DNA of 64,000 bases from Favolaschia claudopus (Eukaryota; Basidiomycota; Agaricomycetes; Agaricales; Mycenaceae), in NCBI GenBank assembly GCA_037176885.1, contig JAWWNJ010000105.1, positions 744,001 to 808,000 of the forward strand. Reading direction: 5' to 3'. The notes below the pieces were generated by a model. The model was not told the DNA's origin. It searched no databases and saw only the letters and a program-made list of their open reading frames with translations. Numbering within the stretch: position 1 is the stretch's first letter; each line of letters opens with the position of its first letter. The translations under genes were made by a program, and so were the position numbers. Below are positions 8,804 to 21,191 of the stretch, one piece after another.

Positions 8804-11743
8804 TTAATCTTCTTCCACAGCAGCTCGAGAGAAGGTAGCAGTCGTCCAGCCATAGCATCTCTTCAACCGAGCACCAACCCTGCAATCAACATATCAAATC
8901 CATTCCGATCAACACAATTGCAGACTTACCAACGCAGCATGATAGGTGTCATTGTTGAATCAGGATGCGGCTGCCATAACCCTTCAATATTAATACGCGA
9001 CCACGGTGAGCAAGGAGACGATCTGCCCACCCGATGGAATGTAATCGGCCGAGCTGATTTGGCCGGCGGGTCGAATCGTACAGAAGATCCCGCTGTTTGT
9101 ACCACTCCAAAACCGATTCGTTTCATGGCCTATCAACGTAAAAAAAATTCGAGTTGCAACAAATGGTGCAGAATATGAAAGCTTACCCGCTCAAATTCCC
9201 CCCATCGGATCTGTCCCGGTTTCGGCCCTTGGGTATCTTCCGCACCAGGCATATCGGAGGCTTGAATAATGCGGTGGAACACCTAGAACAATAGGTCAGT
9301 CAGTCGCCTTCGATGAGGCTGCGACACGATGCGAACTGGGCAGACCTTCAATAGTTTTTTCCCCATTTTGAAATCTGACGGGAGAAGGACAGGAAGATCC
9401 TCGTCCTCATCCTCTTCCTCTTCTTCTCCCTCCAGTGCGGGACCACCTACCACTTTTGAATCTGTATCACCTTTCGTTTTGACTTTGTTTTTGGCCCGGA
9501 GATGCTGAGTGCTCGAGATATAGGCATGTCCAGAAGTAGCCGCAGTTTGGTGTGTTTCAGGCACAACTACGTCCTTCGAAGCCGGAGGGGTTTTTGTGGT
9601 AAGATCTCGTCGTAGGTCCTCGGAAAGGCAGGCTCCAACTTTCTTCACGAACATTTTCATGTAGCTTGGTCGTTGTGGATCTGCGGGATCAAACATTCCA
9701 AAATTGCGAGCGACCGTACCCTTCGAGCTGCTTCTATCGAGTGTATGTGCATAATCCCAGAGAGCTGTATCGATTCCTAGCCACACACGATCGAACGCAA
9801 GATTCAAGGATTCCCGCTCATCCTCTGCTTGAGGCCCGGGGGAACATCGAACCAAAAATTCCCCGATACCCATTTGATTGGTAGCGTGTCCCCAAGTGGC
9901 CCCTAACGAACGGCCGATGGTGCGGGACATAAGACCAGTCGTTGCTGTTTCTTTCAACCCATCGAAGCTTTGAGGGGTCCATAAAAGTAGCAATCCCCAG
10001 AAATTTTGGATCATCAAGGCACTGTTGTTTATCTTTGGATTGAGCGAATTCGATAAGACGTTGTCCAAAGGCAGAATGAATCAGTTGGAGCTGGAATTCG
10101 GATACTAAAATTTGTCAGCCAACACGGAGAAAAGTTGTACAAGGAAGTTACCAGTGGCGACGTCTCCCAGAGCTTCGTACGCCTCGTGACTAAATTTTGC
10201 CGCCTCGTTAGGACTTTTTTCCTTGTGAAAATTGAGCAAAATTAGATTCATGAATTCAACGTTTCAGTACGCACGAGGTACTTGTGCACGTCGTCGTAGA
10301 AGGAGGGAATTCTTGTCGCGCTGGTTTGAATAAGTTCAATGATGACATTGTCAAGGTGGGTATTGTAACCGCCACTCTCTCTTAGATATTGGCGATCGAT
10401 TTCGATTTGCGCTCTCCCTTGAGTCTATCGTGGACGGTTCATCAGAAAGCTTCTCAGTCGGAGTATTTAATGCACTAACTCGAACGCGTGTGAAGTACGG
10501 GCGATAATATTCGCACCAACTCATCACCTCGATGAATTGGGCCCACAGATCGTTTGATAGATAGGATGTGTTACAGAGGCATACCACCAACTGCCACATG
10601 AGAGTTGAATCCTGCCGATAGGCTCGTTCGATTGCTGAAGTACTAGACAATCCCCGACGATCGAGTTCCTCGAATAGTCCCACTGCGTGGCCCCAGGCCA
10701 TGTGTGAAAACTATACTGATATCAGAATTTTTTTCGCCAAACAAACGCGGCCTCCACGTACCGTTATTGTGTGTAGCTTGGCACTAAAAGCGTAGTTCAG
10801 GCGAGAGATAGCTGCTTCGGAAGTTCCGAGCTTAGTTTCGGAACTTATAAGAACCGATGGAGCGCGAGCGAGCACAACATCGAGAAGCACATTCAAGTCT
10901 GAGTGCCAAATCTCGTATGTGTCTCTGGCCTTATCCTAACGTACAAAAACGTTACAAAAAGAAAGATCGAATACGAAGAATGATAACGAAAACGGACAAA
11001 CTCAGAGATGGCCGTAGCGCGCGCGAGTCTCCAGTCGATATCCGGAACCTTACAAACCATTCAAAAGAGCATCGTGTCGACGCTGGTAGATGAATACCGA
11101 TGAGTATTGTCCAACAGAAATTCGCCAGCAACAGACATACGCGAGCCACTGGGCAGATGTCTCACCTCGACGTCGCTTTGGGGCAGGTTTAGTCCGGAGG
11201 GGGAGAGCACAAATTGGATTCAGCAGTGAATTTGTGGTATTCTTGCATTGCTTCGTCAGAAATGCCTGCAAATTATGAGCCAAGGCCGCCTGGAGAAGCA
11301 AATCATGTAGACCCAAGTCTGACTGAAAATAAATTCCAAGTTCTCATCAGCAAGTTTTCCAGCGATGAATCTCAAGTTCGAGCTCACAGCAGCGGAATTG
11401 AACAGTCTAAGTGTACCGGTGACCCCCGATTTCTTAATAGCTGGTGGTTTCTGGCAATCTAAGAGTTTTTGCTTGGCGGTCTCGCTCCCATATTCCTTTA
11501 CCAACCTAGAGACAGTTCTAAATTGCCACCAGACAACGCGGATGGAATCGATCTGAATTCTTACCAGGCATTGAACGCCCTTTTCCCTTCCGAATTGGTT
11601 TGACAGTATGCAGCCGCGGCCGCGAACCATTCTACAGAGGTCGCATGTAGAGGGAGCTACTAGTAGCCAGATTTGTCACTTTTACCTGCAACAAACGGAT
11701 TGGTTCCCCATTTTTTCGCCCTTGTGGCATGAATGGCAGACAT
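8804..11743 (-). CDS. Multi-exon protein of unknown function with C-terminal HicA/YcfA-like fold (copy B)
   Basis: Tandem paralogue of 4592-7405, same strand and same exon order. The start ATG at 11743 reads MSAIHATRAKKWGTNPFVAE, with a GTAAAA...TAG intron inside the N-terminus. Shared landmarks are ETAKQKLLDCQKPP, YHKFTAESNLC, KPAPKRRRGE, GLFEELDRRGLSSTSAIERA, SSKGTVARNFGMFDPADPQR, an acidic run of Glu and Asp near 9400-9430, and the C-terminal block RWGEFER, MKRIGFGVVQTAG, GSSVRF, TFHRPHPDST and ARLKRCYGWTTATF, stop at 8804. As in copy A, the HicA-like active-site histidine is absent. Between SNLC and KPAP copy B has one base more than copy A (near 11190-11210), so the frame shifts there unless a 35-nt intron is used. 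Function unknown. An origin by tandem duplication followed by divergence is evident from the parallel intron positions. Confidence 0.65.
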
Positions 11744-11947
11744 GAGTGTCGCGAATGAGATTTGCGATCACTCGGCACGGGTGTACCTTTGCCGCCGTAA
11801 TACCCGGTTCCACTCCCAACTTTGAACTACAGTACTTCACAAAAATGTCAACCTGCTTCACACTCCTTCGTGGAATGTATTTGATTTTTGAAACTCAGTA
11901 TAAGTACATTTGCAGTATCATTACCGGCCGGGTTTCGAATCAAAGTT

Positions 11948-14446
11948 TCAGACGGCTTCGTTCTTGCTACTGTCAACAGAGTTGCCTCGTTTTCCTTCTT
12001 GCTCCTTCAGAGACATCAAGATTCGTTCCATTCTCGCCATATCTGCTTGGCCCTCCCCAGAACCGAAAGCGAGATCCTGAACTCGATCAGGGTTTACCGA
12101 AATATCACGTAGCGGGACACATACCATCTCCTCGAGAGATTTTCCAAATGTTTCCGGAAGCACCCAGATTGCGAAAGCGATGCCCATGAGCATAAACATA
12201 AGGAAAAATCTAGAGGTTGGTCAGATTATCAGGTATGCAAGATAAAAGGACAATCGGCGAACAAGTATGTTCCATAAGTAATGTGCTCCAGCATATCAGG
12301 GACGATGATTCCAACCACGAACTACAGTGATGCAGTGAGCCACAACAACGCTCCTAAGAATAGTACTTGCGTTTGTCATCCAGTTGGCTGATGCACCAAG
12401 GGCGACTCCGTGCGCTCTGGTGGAAAGCGGAAAGACCTCTGATATAACAGTCCAGGAGACAGGCCCTGCTAGCGGTTAGAAAGATCGCAAAAAGGAAAGT
12501 AAAACATAACGTACCCCACGACGCTCCAAAGAACGCAACATACAGCCAGATGAACGTGGCTGTGGACCACGCAGCCGCTGATTTGTTCCATTCCGGCTGG
12601 TAAGTGGCTGTAAGCGCGGCAATGAGAATGAGCATCAAAGCCATTCCAGCTCCTCCAATGATTAGTAGTGGTCGGCGTCCGATTCGATCGATGCTACGGA
12701 GAATATGATCAACAGAAAGCACACATTATCAGGGTTTGTTACCTAGCAATAGCGGGGAGCGTCGAGATCACGAGACAACTAAGCAGTTCATCGGTGTTGA
12801 GTTACTTCCAAGTCGGAAAACATGATTTACCGCCAATCACTCCAGCGGCAAGCAAAGAAACAGTTTTGGCCCCCAAACCCAAAGATTGAAAGATTGTTGG
12901 GGCGTAATAAACCTGCATTGACGTTTGTTCAACAAGCATATGCAGTCAAAGCCGCGGCTTACAATGGCGTCTATTCCAGACCTTGAAACAGTTGTGAATA
13001 CCATCGAATCAGATCGATTTGAGAAACATACATTTGTTGAAAAAATTGAGTTAGGCATGCGACTGCAAACGAGTTCAGATCTGATATCCGGGAACGGGAA
13101 CCGGAGTTCATACCCGCAGTTCTCCGAAACATGTGGATAGTGGTGAAGAGCTCCCCGAAATGAGCGATTTGTAGCTTGAACTCGTAAATGCGCCGCCACC
13201 AACAAGGTGCGGGAATCGTTCTGCTGTCGTTTCTGCCTCTGAACGGTCCGTAAGTGAACAGCATTAGCTATCCAAAGGGAAATAACGTACCGAACATTGC
13301 CTCAGCTTGAATTTCAAGATACTCCAATTGAACTATTTCTGAATCTTCGGGCAGTTTGCGAAGCCAGGCCAAAGTTTGCAAAGCTTCCGGCCCACGTCCC
13401 TTACGAACCAACCACCTTGGGGTGTATGGAAGACTGAATGTGAGAAGAGCGAGTGCCAATGCAGGGATACCCTGTCCTGCGAGGCACACACGCCACGACG
13501 CTGAGTTTGTTTCTGAGATAAAGTTCGTGCCATATCCAACCCTACGTTAGCAGTAAGTCCCGTGCGACTGAGCAGATCCGCGAATCAACTCTACCAAAAA
13601 GAGATGCAAATCCCCGTTACAATAGCAAGTTGTTGGATTGAAACAACCGTGCCACGTAATTCAGGGGGCGAAATTTCCGAGTTGTACCTTGAATCACTCG
13701 ATCAGCATTGGGACTTGCAAAAAAACAACATACTCACAGAGGTACTACCGCGGAAAGACTCCCGACTGCCCAACCAATGAAGAACCGCCCGGCAAACTAT
13801 GTAGTATATGATGAGGTTTCTTGGCGATCTGAGAAGGGCGCCAACCATATATGACGAGTTTTGAGCCCCAGTCGTTAGCCCTGTCCCTAGTAGGCATATA
13901 ATCGCCCCGACCAACAAAGTCCATCTCCGTGATAGAATGTCGCAAAGGTAACCCTGTATTGTGAAAGATATCATATGTTGCACAATTGAGAAGATTATGA
14001 AACCGACGTTCGACAGTGCTCCCACCCATCCGCCCAGACCTAGAGTCCTTCGAAAAACATTCATTTGAGTGTGGGTAGAATCAAAGCTATTCTTACGAAA
14101 CACTCCATCCTTTGAACGACGAGTCGTTGGCGATTACGTGAAAACTTGGGGTTGTTCACAAAAGCATCCATGACTAGAACCTGGGAGTAAGCTCCTTGTT
14201 CGTATCCTACAGATCTACCCATTAGCACACAAAACGGATGAAAATCCCGCAGACCCGCCATAGCAGAGTGCGCCGAGTCTACCACCACAATGAATGAGCA
14301 ATTCATAGTATACCGCACTGGCACACGACTTACGTCGTAATGATGGCTAAACGAAACAGGCGGGGGTTCTTGATGAGTCCGTGAACGCCGGCAGGACCAG
14401 CGAGTTCAGCTCTGCGCGCAGCATTGACGGCTTGAAGATTCGACAT
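11948..14446 (-). CDS. MFS sugar transporter (sugar porter family)
   Basis: The start ATG at 14446 begins MSNLQAVNAARRAELAGPAG, and many short introns follow. Sugar-porter signatures appear in order: ALCYGGYEQGAYSQVLVMDA at the first membrane segment, GGWVGALSNVGFIIFSI, the loop DILSRRWTLLVG (the D-R-x-G-R-R position), TPRWLVRKGR with EALQTLAWLRKLPEDS (the P-E-S-P-R-W-L position and central loop), DRIGRRPLLIIGG, and PETFGKSLEEM near the C-terminus (the P-E-T-K-G position). This order is diagnostic of 12-helix hexose or disaccharide symporters in the plasma membrane. The stop is at 11948 after a charged cytosolic tail; a further 40-50 nt intron probably follows SLEEM. The substrate cannot be read from sequence. 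It lies beside copy B but on the same strand and without shared motifs, so a functional link is unlikely. Confidence 0.9.
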
Positions 14447-15410
14447 GGCTCGAGCGTGAGGCCAAAGAAAGAGCTTCAGCCTGGGAGCAGCGACATTCTT
14501 GTATTCTTATAGGCCGTGGCCCAGCTTCTTACGTTGTGGGACTCCGCTCGACGGACCTTGTGACGCAGTGGATGGAAGCGGCCACCTGACAGAAACGACG
14601 CCTTCTGTGTCTCGGGTATCGTGCAATTGTTGTCGACCAAGATCTATGACAAGCTGAAAGTCGGTGCACTTCGGCCAGTTGCATACAATGACCTCGAGCA
14701 CGCCAACGATCCAGTAACAAATCGGACACTATCATCGGGCGCCGACGAGAGAATTGGCGCGGCAAAGAGGTAGCGGGATGAGTCGATAGAGTGATTCCGA
14801 CGCAGCGGCCATCGAGGCCCGACTGTGGGGTGCGGTAGGCTTGTGTGTGATCCATATGATGTTCGCCCAGTGACACGCGCCCGGCGGGGAGCGGACGCCA
14901 TTCAAGTTCAAGTCCTGCCAGCAAGCCAATACAGTCATAATCCTGCAGACAGCTGAGGACTCGGAGGAGATGGAGTTCAACAACAGTGTGTGCACTGGCC
15001 AGACCGCCAATTGGACTCAGTGGCAAACAGTGGCCGCAACACTCGGGAGACTGTTGTTGCGACTCGTCACTCGGCGAGTGAGAGCGTTCTTGTGGAATTG
15101 GAATACTTATTTTGAGATAGGAGGTAGAGGTTTATAGAGTTTATAGTAGAACCGCCGCGTTGAATACAGGCAGCTTCAACGAAGTCGGGGCCGACATGGG
15201 CTGTGGAAGAATTGGGCGATCAATCAGGCACCCGGCAAGTGCCGTTCAAACTTGGTTCAAACGCTCAGGCACAAAAACTACAAAACCGAAGGAACTCAAA
15301 ACGCGCAACCGGACGCCAAATTTTGTGTAGCATGTAAGTATTGTACTTAGAGCAAACAGAGTTCCTTCTCCACTCGGCACTGCCCCTCTTAGACTGCTAC
15401 AAATTCTAGA
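14447..15410. other. Intergenic region, no supported gene
   Basis: A minus-strand frame at 14529-15026 is open for 165 codons but its composition is Arg/Ser-rich and it lacks recognisable motifs or good splice partners, so it was not called. The segment upstream of the transporter start probably holds its promoter; no TATA box was identified. Confidence 0.4.
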
Positions 15411-18276
15411 TCACAGAACGATTGGCCAGGACCGCGTTCCTTTGTGGCGGTAAATATTCTCTTCAACGAACCCATCCTCATCCTCCGACTCGCTCTCCAT
15501 CGCCGCCCGCTTCCTCTTCTTTACGGCACCAGCAGAGACTGAGCTGCCAGTGGACGCCGCTTTCTTCGCCGTGGTGGCTTTCTTAGCTGTGGCGCGTTTC
15601 TGAGTCGCCACTGCCTTCGCGGCCTTGTTCCGGGTCCGAGAAACTTGAACTTTAGATCTGCTAACCGGTCTACCCTTGGCCTTTACTGCTTTCCGAGGCT
15701 GAACGAATTTCGTAGGGTCGAAAGCTGGCATCTTCTTCGCAATGTTACGCTGCAGATCATTCTTGTACCCGACACATTTCATTGACATCACATGGATAAC
15801 CTGGGTGCACGATTCAAATCAGCATACTTTCCGATTCTGGAGAACATGACTTACAGCTTGCCCACAATCAAAAGCCGCACATATTTCTTCGGGGGTGACA
15901 GTCGAGTACGGGTCCTTTGTGCTCAACGCAGCATTCATTTCGGCTGGTGTAGGCTTTCGTCCCATGCGTTTTCGGAAGGTGATATTAGCGCGAATCGTGC
16001 GCCCATAGGATTTAGAGGATAGTTTCTTGCCCCAAGCACGACGGACCTAACGCGAATCAGTGATTGATCCGAATAGGAAAAAAGATAAAGAATCAAGTCG
16101 AACGCACTTTGGCAGGTTGCTGTTTCCATTCGTCGACCGTCAAATTTGGGACTCGTTGCTTGATATACTGCCCTTCATACTGCCACTCGTTTCGCGTCAA
16201 GGCGAGCGAAAAGATCCATGATTTGTCTTCATCCACCTTGACATTCGCTTTCGGTTTCTTCTCTTCTTCCTGCTCAAACTTTTTTTGTTCTTCCCCTTCT
16301 TACCTTTTTTCGCCTTCTTCGCCTTTTCTGCCGCTTTCCTGTCCTCCTCCTCCTTCTCGTATTTATAGAACGCGGCGCATTCCTCATCCGTATAACCCCC
16401 ACAAATACCCATTAAACTGAAACCCCGGCGCGCCAGGGATGCACGGACAATGCGGGTTGAGATTGAGGTTGAGGTACGCAAAACGCGTCAGGTGCGTCTT
16501 GTCGAAAATTTCTTGGCGATGGTGGGGTATGTGTCTTGGGTGTTTCCGCCGTATGTTTTAGACATGAACGTGCGGGTCACCGTAACGCCTGAACGTCGGC
16601 GGACAAGTCGACTGCGTAGGGGACGAGGCTGATGTTGTGGATTCGGAGGCGGGCCATGACCGAATCTAGGTCTAGTTCGAACGTGTCCTTCGTTTCTTGA
16701 CTTTTGGCTGCAGAGAGAATCAATCTCGTGCGAGAACAACGAAATGATCCAACCAACATTCTCAAGAGAGTCCAATTGCTGTTGGAGAACTTGGCGCTCA
16801 TCGTCAGGAATGACGATGACATCCATAAGAGAGCTTGATCTTGTTACTTCAATCAGTTCGCCGGTCAGATGTTGGAACTCACTGTATTTCCATGTCCGTA
16901 GGTTCATCTTTAACGACTACATGCCGAGCCTTCTCCTTCTGGGTCGTCGGAGTATGGTCGTGGAAAGCAATCGGTATTTGCTTCAACTGTCGAGAAGAAA
17001 AGAAAAGAGCATACGCTATGCGGATCTAGTGCATTCTCGGGCTGATCCAAAGTAAGTACGGCGCTCTGCGTCTGCATGCGCTCTCGACGTCCTATCAAAA
17101 GGAATAATGACGGCGTCCATAACGATCCGATGCCCCGCTGGCAAGTCAGGTCGTGGAGAACCTTCGGTGAACGTCGGAATTACATCTACATCCACGTCCA
17201 TAGCTGTGTCCAACATCTTCACGTTGATCTTCGTTCACCGAGGTTTCCCGTTCTGGCGTCTGGTTGAAAATATGCAATGTTTGAACCCCATTCCTCGATG
17301 AGAAAAGCGAGGGGACAGACCTTGGCAAGAACCTGCACCTGATGCGCTAGTGTACGACGCTCTGCGTCCAATGCGTGAGCTCTTGATGCATTGTCGACAG
17401 GAACGATGACGGCGTCCATGAAGAGCCTGCGCTTCTTTGCCGGTCGGGAGATCCTGGTAGGCGTCGCGGCCTTCTCTACGTCGACATCCATTCTTGAAGG
17501 CTCGTCTAGGATACGAACAGGTCCAACATTGCTACTCGGGGCCGGCTCGGGAGAAGAAGGCCTCGTCGCCCTCTTTATTATCAATCATTAGCACAAAAAG
17601 AAAGACCAGCCGAGTCGACGGACCGGAGTAACAGTACCAGTTGTGGCCGAAGCGTCTGATTCAGAGGCGCGCAGTTGTCGATATCCTGCCGATGTTCAAT
17701 TCGAATATGAGCGAAAAAAATTCCCAAGAAAGACTGACCATGTAATCGCTGTCGAAGGACGAGATAGCATCCATATTGACCTTTTTCTCTTCCTCTTTCT
17801 TTGGGTGAGCCGCTACGAGTTGTTCTGATTTCGGTTGCCCACTGCCAAGTTCAAGTGCCGTATTCGAGTCATCAAGTTTTTTAACTTTGGGCTCGACTTT
17901 CGGATGCAGGTTTCCTTTTGGCTCTTCCGACTTCATTTTGTTCGAGCTGTCTTCGATTTTGTTCGTTTTCTGTCGTCGGCTCGAGAAAGAGATAGCTCGG
18001 AAACAGGCTAGGGACAAAACTATCGCAATAAGTTGTAAGAATGACTGTGACTTACAGTCGCGTCTGTTTTTGAAATGTGGAGCTCCGACTTGACTTCGCT
18101 TTCTACTGGTTTCTTGTCGTCCTTTTTGAAGAAGAGGTAACTCTGAGCCGGAGAGCTACAAAGGGACAAACCTCAGGCCTCAGACTTCGGCATTAATTGA
18201 ATGAATGATTCGGTCTCACATTTGGGTCCGCTTTCAAAGCCCCCAGTATAGAAGGATTGAGATCTTCCACCTTCAT
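15411..18276 (-). CDS. Lys/Glu-rich multi-exon protein of unknown function (copy C), frame breaks
   Basis: Paralogue of 18700-21191; I do not recognise the family. The start ATG at 18276 reads MKVEDLNPSILGALKADPN. The middle is rich in Lys, Glu and Ser. A module with consensus MDAVI(I/V)P(F/V)D(R/N)xSRAHA followed by DAERR occurs twice (about 17040-17130 and 17330-17420), and a related MDVIVIPDDERQVLQQQLDS segment follows. The conserved C-terminal part has TRTFMSKTYGGNTQDTYPTI, then NITFRKRMGRKPTPAEMN, and ends with a Lys/Ala-rich tail and YRHKGTRSWPIVL at 15411. Compared with copy D the frame is lost at about three places between 16250 and 16510 (after PTIAKKF, around GGYTDEEC, and in a Lys-rich run). 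Either this copy is decaying or the sequence has one-base errors. A nuclear location would fit the basic tails, but that is inference. Confidence 0.6.
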
Positions 18277-18699
18277 GATTTCTTTTCCGGAAATTCCTAG
18301 TGTGGTGGTACAAGTTCAAGTTGAACTTGATGGTAACATTGATGGCATCTAACGATCAAAGTTGCCGTACTTAAACTCACCAAGTATAATATAGAGGGCG
18401 GACCAACGACGGACGCTTGGCAGGCGCATATGCCCGCGCACTGCGGCACACATGAAGAAGAAACGAGTATATGTAGAGATCCGATCGATATCCAGTGTCA
18501 TTTTCTCCTCGCGTTCATAGCCCACGTTGCAATTAATATTAATGCGAAGCGGCGAGAAGAACAAATTGGCGTTCAATCAGGCACTATCACCAGGCATGCG
18601 AACTCAATTGAATTCGCGGCCGTTCAAGATCAAACCATCCCTTATCTCTTCGGCGTTTCCGCTGGAGGCGACCAAAAAAAACACTCGACGGGTTCTGAA

Positions 18700-21191
18700 T
18701 CACAGAACAATAGGACGAGATCGTGTTCCTCTGTGGCGATAGACCTGTCCTTCGGCAGTTTCATCCCCACTGTCATTGTCATCTTGATCCTCTGAATCAT
18801 CCTCCACCACCACCCGCTTACGCTTCTGTCCCGTCACCGTTTTGGCGGGCTTCGCCGTTCCCTTGCGAGCCGCTGCCTTTGTTTCCTTGTCGGCCTTGGG
18901 CTCAGGCTCGTATAAGGGAAATTTCTCTGCAAGGTTGCGCTGGAAGTCTGCCTTGTAGGCGACACATTGCAAGGTCGAAACCTGTATGACCTGGGAAGGA
19001 GTAGAAACATTAGCGATCGTGATTGAGCATCTATGTACAACTCAGCCAACTTACCGCCTGTCCGGAATTGAAAGCCGCAAGTATGCGGTCTTGAGTTACC
19101 CCGAGGAAACCATCAGCAAAATCGTATAAAGCGTCGTTCATCTCGGCCCCAGTTGGCTTTCGTCCCAGTCTCCTTCGCAGGGTAATGTTGGCGCGAAGGG
19201 TACGTCCCCAAACATTGTCTTTCAGCTTGCTCGCCCACAACTTCCGTACCTGATTAATTCAAATCTAATCAGCATCATGTTTCAGGCAACATAAGACAAA
19301 AAAACATATCCAAATCGAAATTGTCAAACATACTTCTAGCTTCTGCTGCTTCCATTCTTCCAAAGTTAAATTCGGGGCAGGCCGTCGAATATACTGTCCT
19401 TGATAGTGCCATTCGTTCGCATCCAGACGAGAAAAAAGAATCTTGGTTTTGTCTTCATTTATTTTCCTCTCCTCCTCGTCCTCCACCTTGACTTCAGCCT
19501 TGACAGCGACGTGGTTTCCTTTCTTTTGTTGCCGAGATTTTCTGAAATCTTTGTACGCTTCGTACGCTTTGTCGAACGCCGAGAGGTCGGCATCGTTGTA
19601 TCCAGAAGGGATGGCGTTAAAGAGTAAACCCGGAGCCCCAGGCCGCTCCGGTGCTTGGGGATTGAGGATCAAATTGAGGTACATGAAATTCCGAAGATGC
19701 GTGTTCCTCCAAAATTTGGCGGCGATCGAGGGACATGTATCCTGAGTGCTACCGCCGTACGTTTTGGACATGAAGTCGCGAGTGACGGTACATTCTTTGA
19801 TGTCAGGTTCCAAGTCGACTTGATACGGTTCAAGGCTAATATTGTTCGCCACGAGTCGGGCGACGAATTTGTTGAGGTCGAGGACGAGCGCGTCTTTAGG
19901 TTTCTTGACCTTGGCTAGAGAAGAATGAGCTCAATATCACAGTATTATCAGGGAAACAATGTAACATTACATTCTTCAAATGTTCCATTGTCTCTTCGAG
20001 AGCTCGGCGCTCCGTATCAGGGATGACAAAAATATCATCATCGATCGTCCTTGAGAATGAGAATCTTGTTCAGGTCAGGCAATTCGAGTGTATTTAGTAG
20101 GACTGACTCTATGTCTGTTGCACTTTGATCCAGTGCCTGACGCTCTGCATCAGCATGCGCTCTCGACGTCCTATCAAAAGGAATAATGACGGCGTCCATA
20201 AAAATCCGACGCCTCGCCATCGAGCCTTGTCGTGAAGAAGCTTCAGTGAACGTCGGAACTACATCTACATCCACGTCCATGGCTGCTTCAACATCCTCAA
20301 CTTGAGCTTCGTTCACCGAAGTTTCCGTTCTGGCGTCTGGTTTGAAAGTATGCAATGTTTTAACCCCCGTTTCTCGATGCGAAACTTGAAGGCGAGGCGA
20401 CGGACCTTGGCAAGAACCTGCACTTGATGCGTCAGTGCACGACGCTCTGCGTCCAATGCGTGAGCTCTTGATGAATTGTCGACAGGGACGGTGACGGCGT
20501 CCATCAGGAGCCTGCGCTTCTTTGGCGGCGGGAGATGGTGGTAGGTGTTGCGGCCCTGTCTACGTCGACATCCATTTTTGACGGCTCGTCTCGGATACCA
20601 ACAGGTCCAACATTGCTACCTGGGGCCGGCTCGGGAGGGGGAGAAGACGACGTCGCGTTCTGTTGTATATTATATGAATCATTAGCACGGATGAAAGACA
20701 AGGTCGCGTCGACGGACCGAAGTGATGATACCAGCTGTAGCCGGAAGCGTCTGATGATTCAAAGGCGCGCAGTCGTCAATTTCCTGCCGATGTTCAATTC
20801 GAATGGATGGCAAGTGTGAGGTCTACAGCGGGACTCTGCTTTCAGAGCGTGGGGCAGCGAGCTGGTTTCGATTTTGACTACTTTTTTGTTTTCTTCTCGA
20901 GAAAGCTTAAGAGAGTCGGACTGACGAAATCAAGCAATTATGTAATTGAATCAACAATTCTGTGAACTTACGACCTCTTCCGCTTTCAAAACGCGGGGCT
21001 TTAGGTTTGTCTCAATTTTCACCGCTTTTTTGTCGTCGTTCTGAGAATTTGGATGTAACTCGGACTCGGAGACGTTCTGCTTACAAAGACAAACCTCAGT
21101 AGCGAACGGACGAAACGCTGAGGTGGGAGCTTACGTGCATGTCCTCTTTCAGCGCGGACACGACAGAGCGCTTTGTATCTTCCACCTTCAT
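18700..21191 (-). CDS. Lys/Glu-rich multi-exon protein of unknown function (copy D)
   Basis: Tandem paralogue of 15411-18276. The start ATG at 21191 reads MKVEDTKRSVVSALKEDMH. Early exons repeat one motif: KKAVKIETNLKPRVLKAEEV, then KKVVKIETSSLPHALKAE. Next come a Pro/Ser segment with MDVDVDRAATPT, then MDAVTVPVDNSSRAHALDAE and MDAVIIPFDRTSRAHADAER as two copies of a module, and a short VIPDTERRALEET relative. The C-terminal half is intact: TRDFMSKTYGGSTQDTCPSI, LILNPQAPERPGAPGLLF, YNDADLSAFDKAYEAYKDFR, WHYQGQYIRRPAPNLTLEEW, TLRANITLRRRLGRKPTGAE, then a basic tail ending YRHRGTRSRPIVL at 18700. No catalytic signature was found. The acidic/basic composition and Ser/Asp stretch (EDDSEDQDDNDSGDE) suggest a nuclear protein, as an inference only. 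Short DNA patches near 20160-20200 are almost identical to copy C. Confidence 0.7.

Noticed and set aside
2555..14446. Possible secondary-metabolite cluster (SDR, SnoaL-like, transporter)
   Set aside because: No polyketide synthase, peptide synthetase, terpene cyclase or P450 is present, and the large genes between them are of unknown function, so a cluster claim has no support.
14529..15026. Open frame of 165 codons on the minus strand
   Set aside because: Arg/Ser-rich composition and overlapping long frames on the same strand suggest chance openness of GC-rich sequence.
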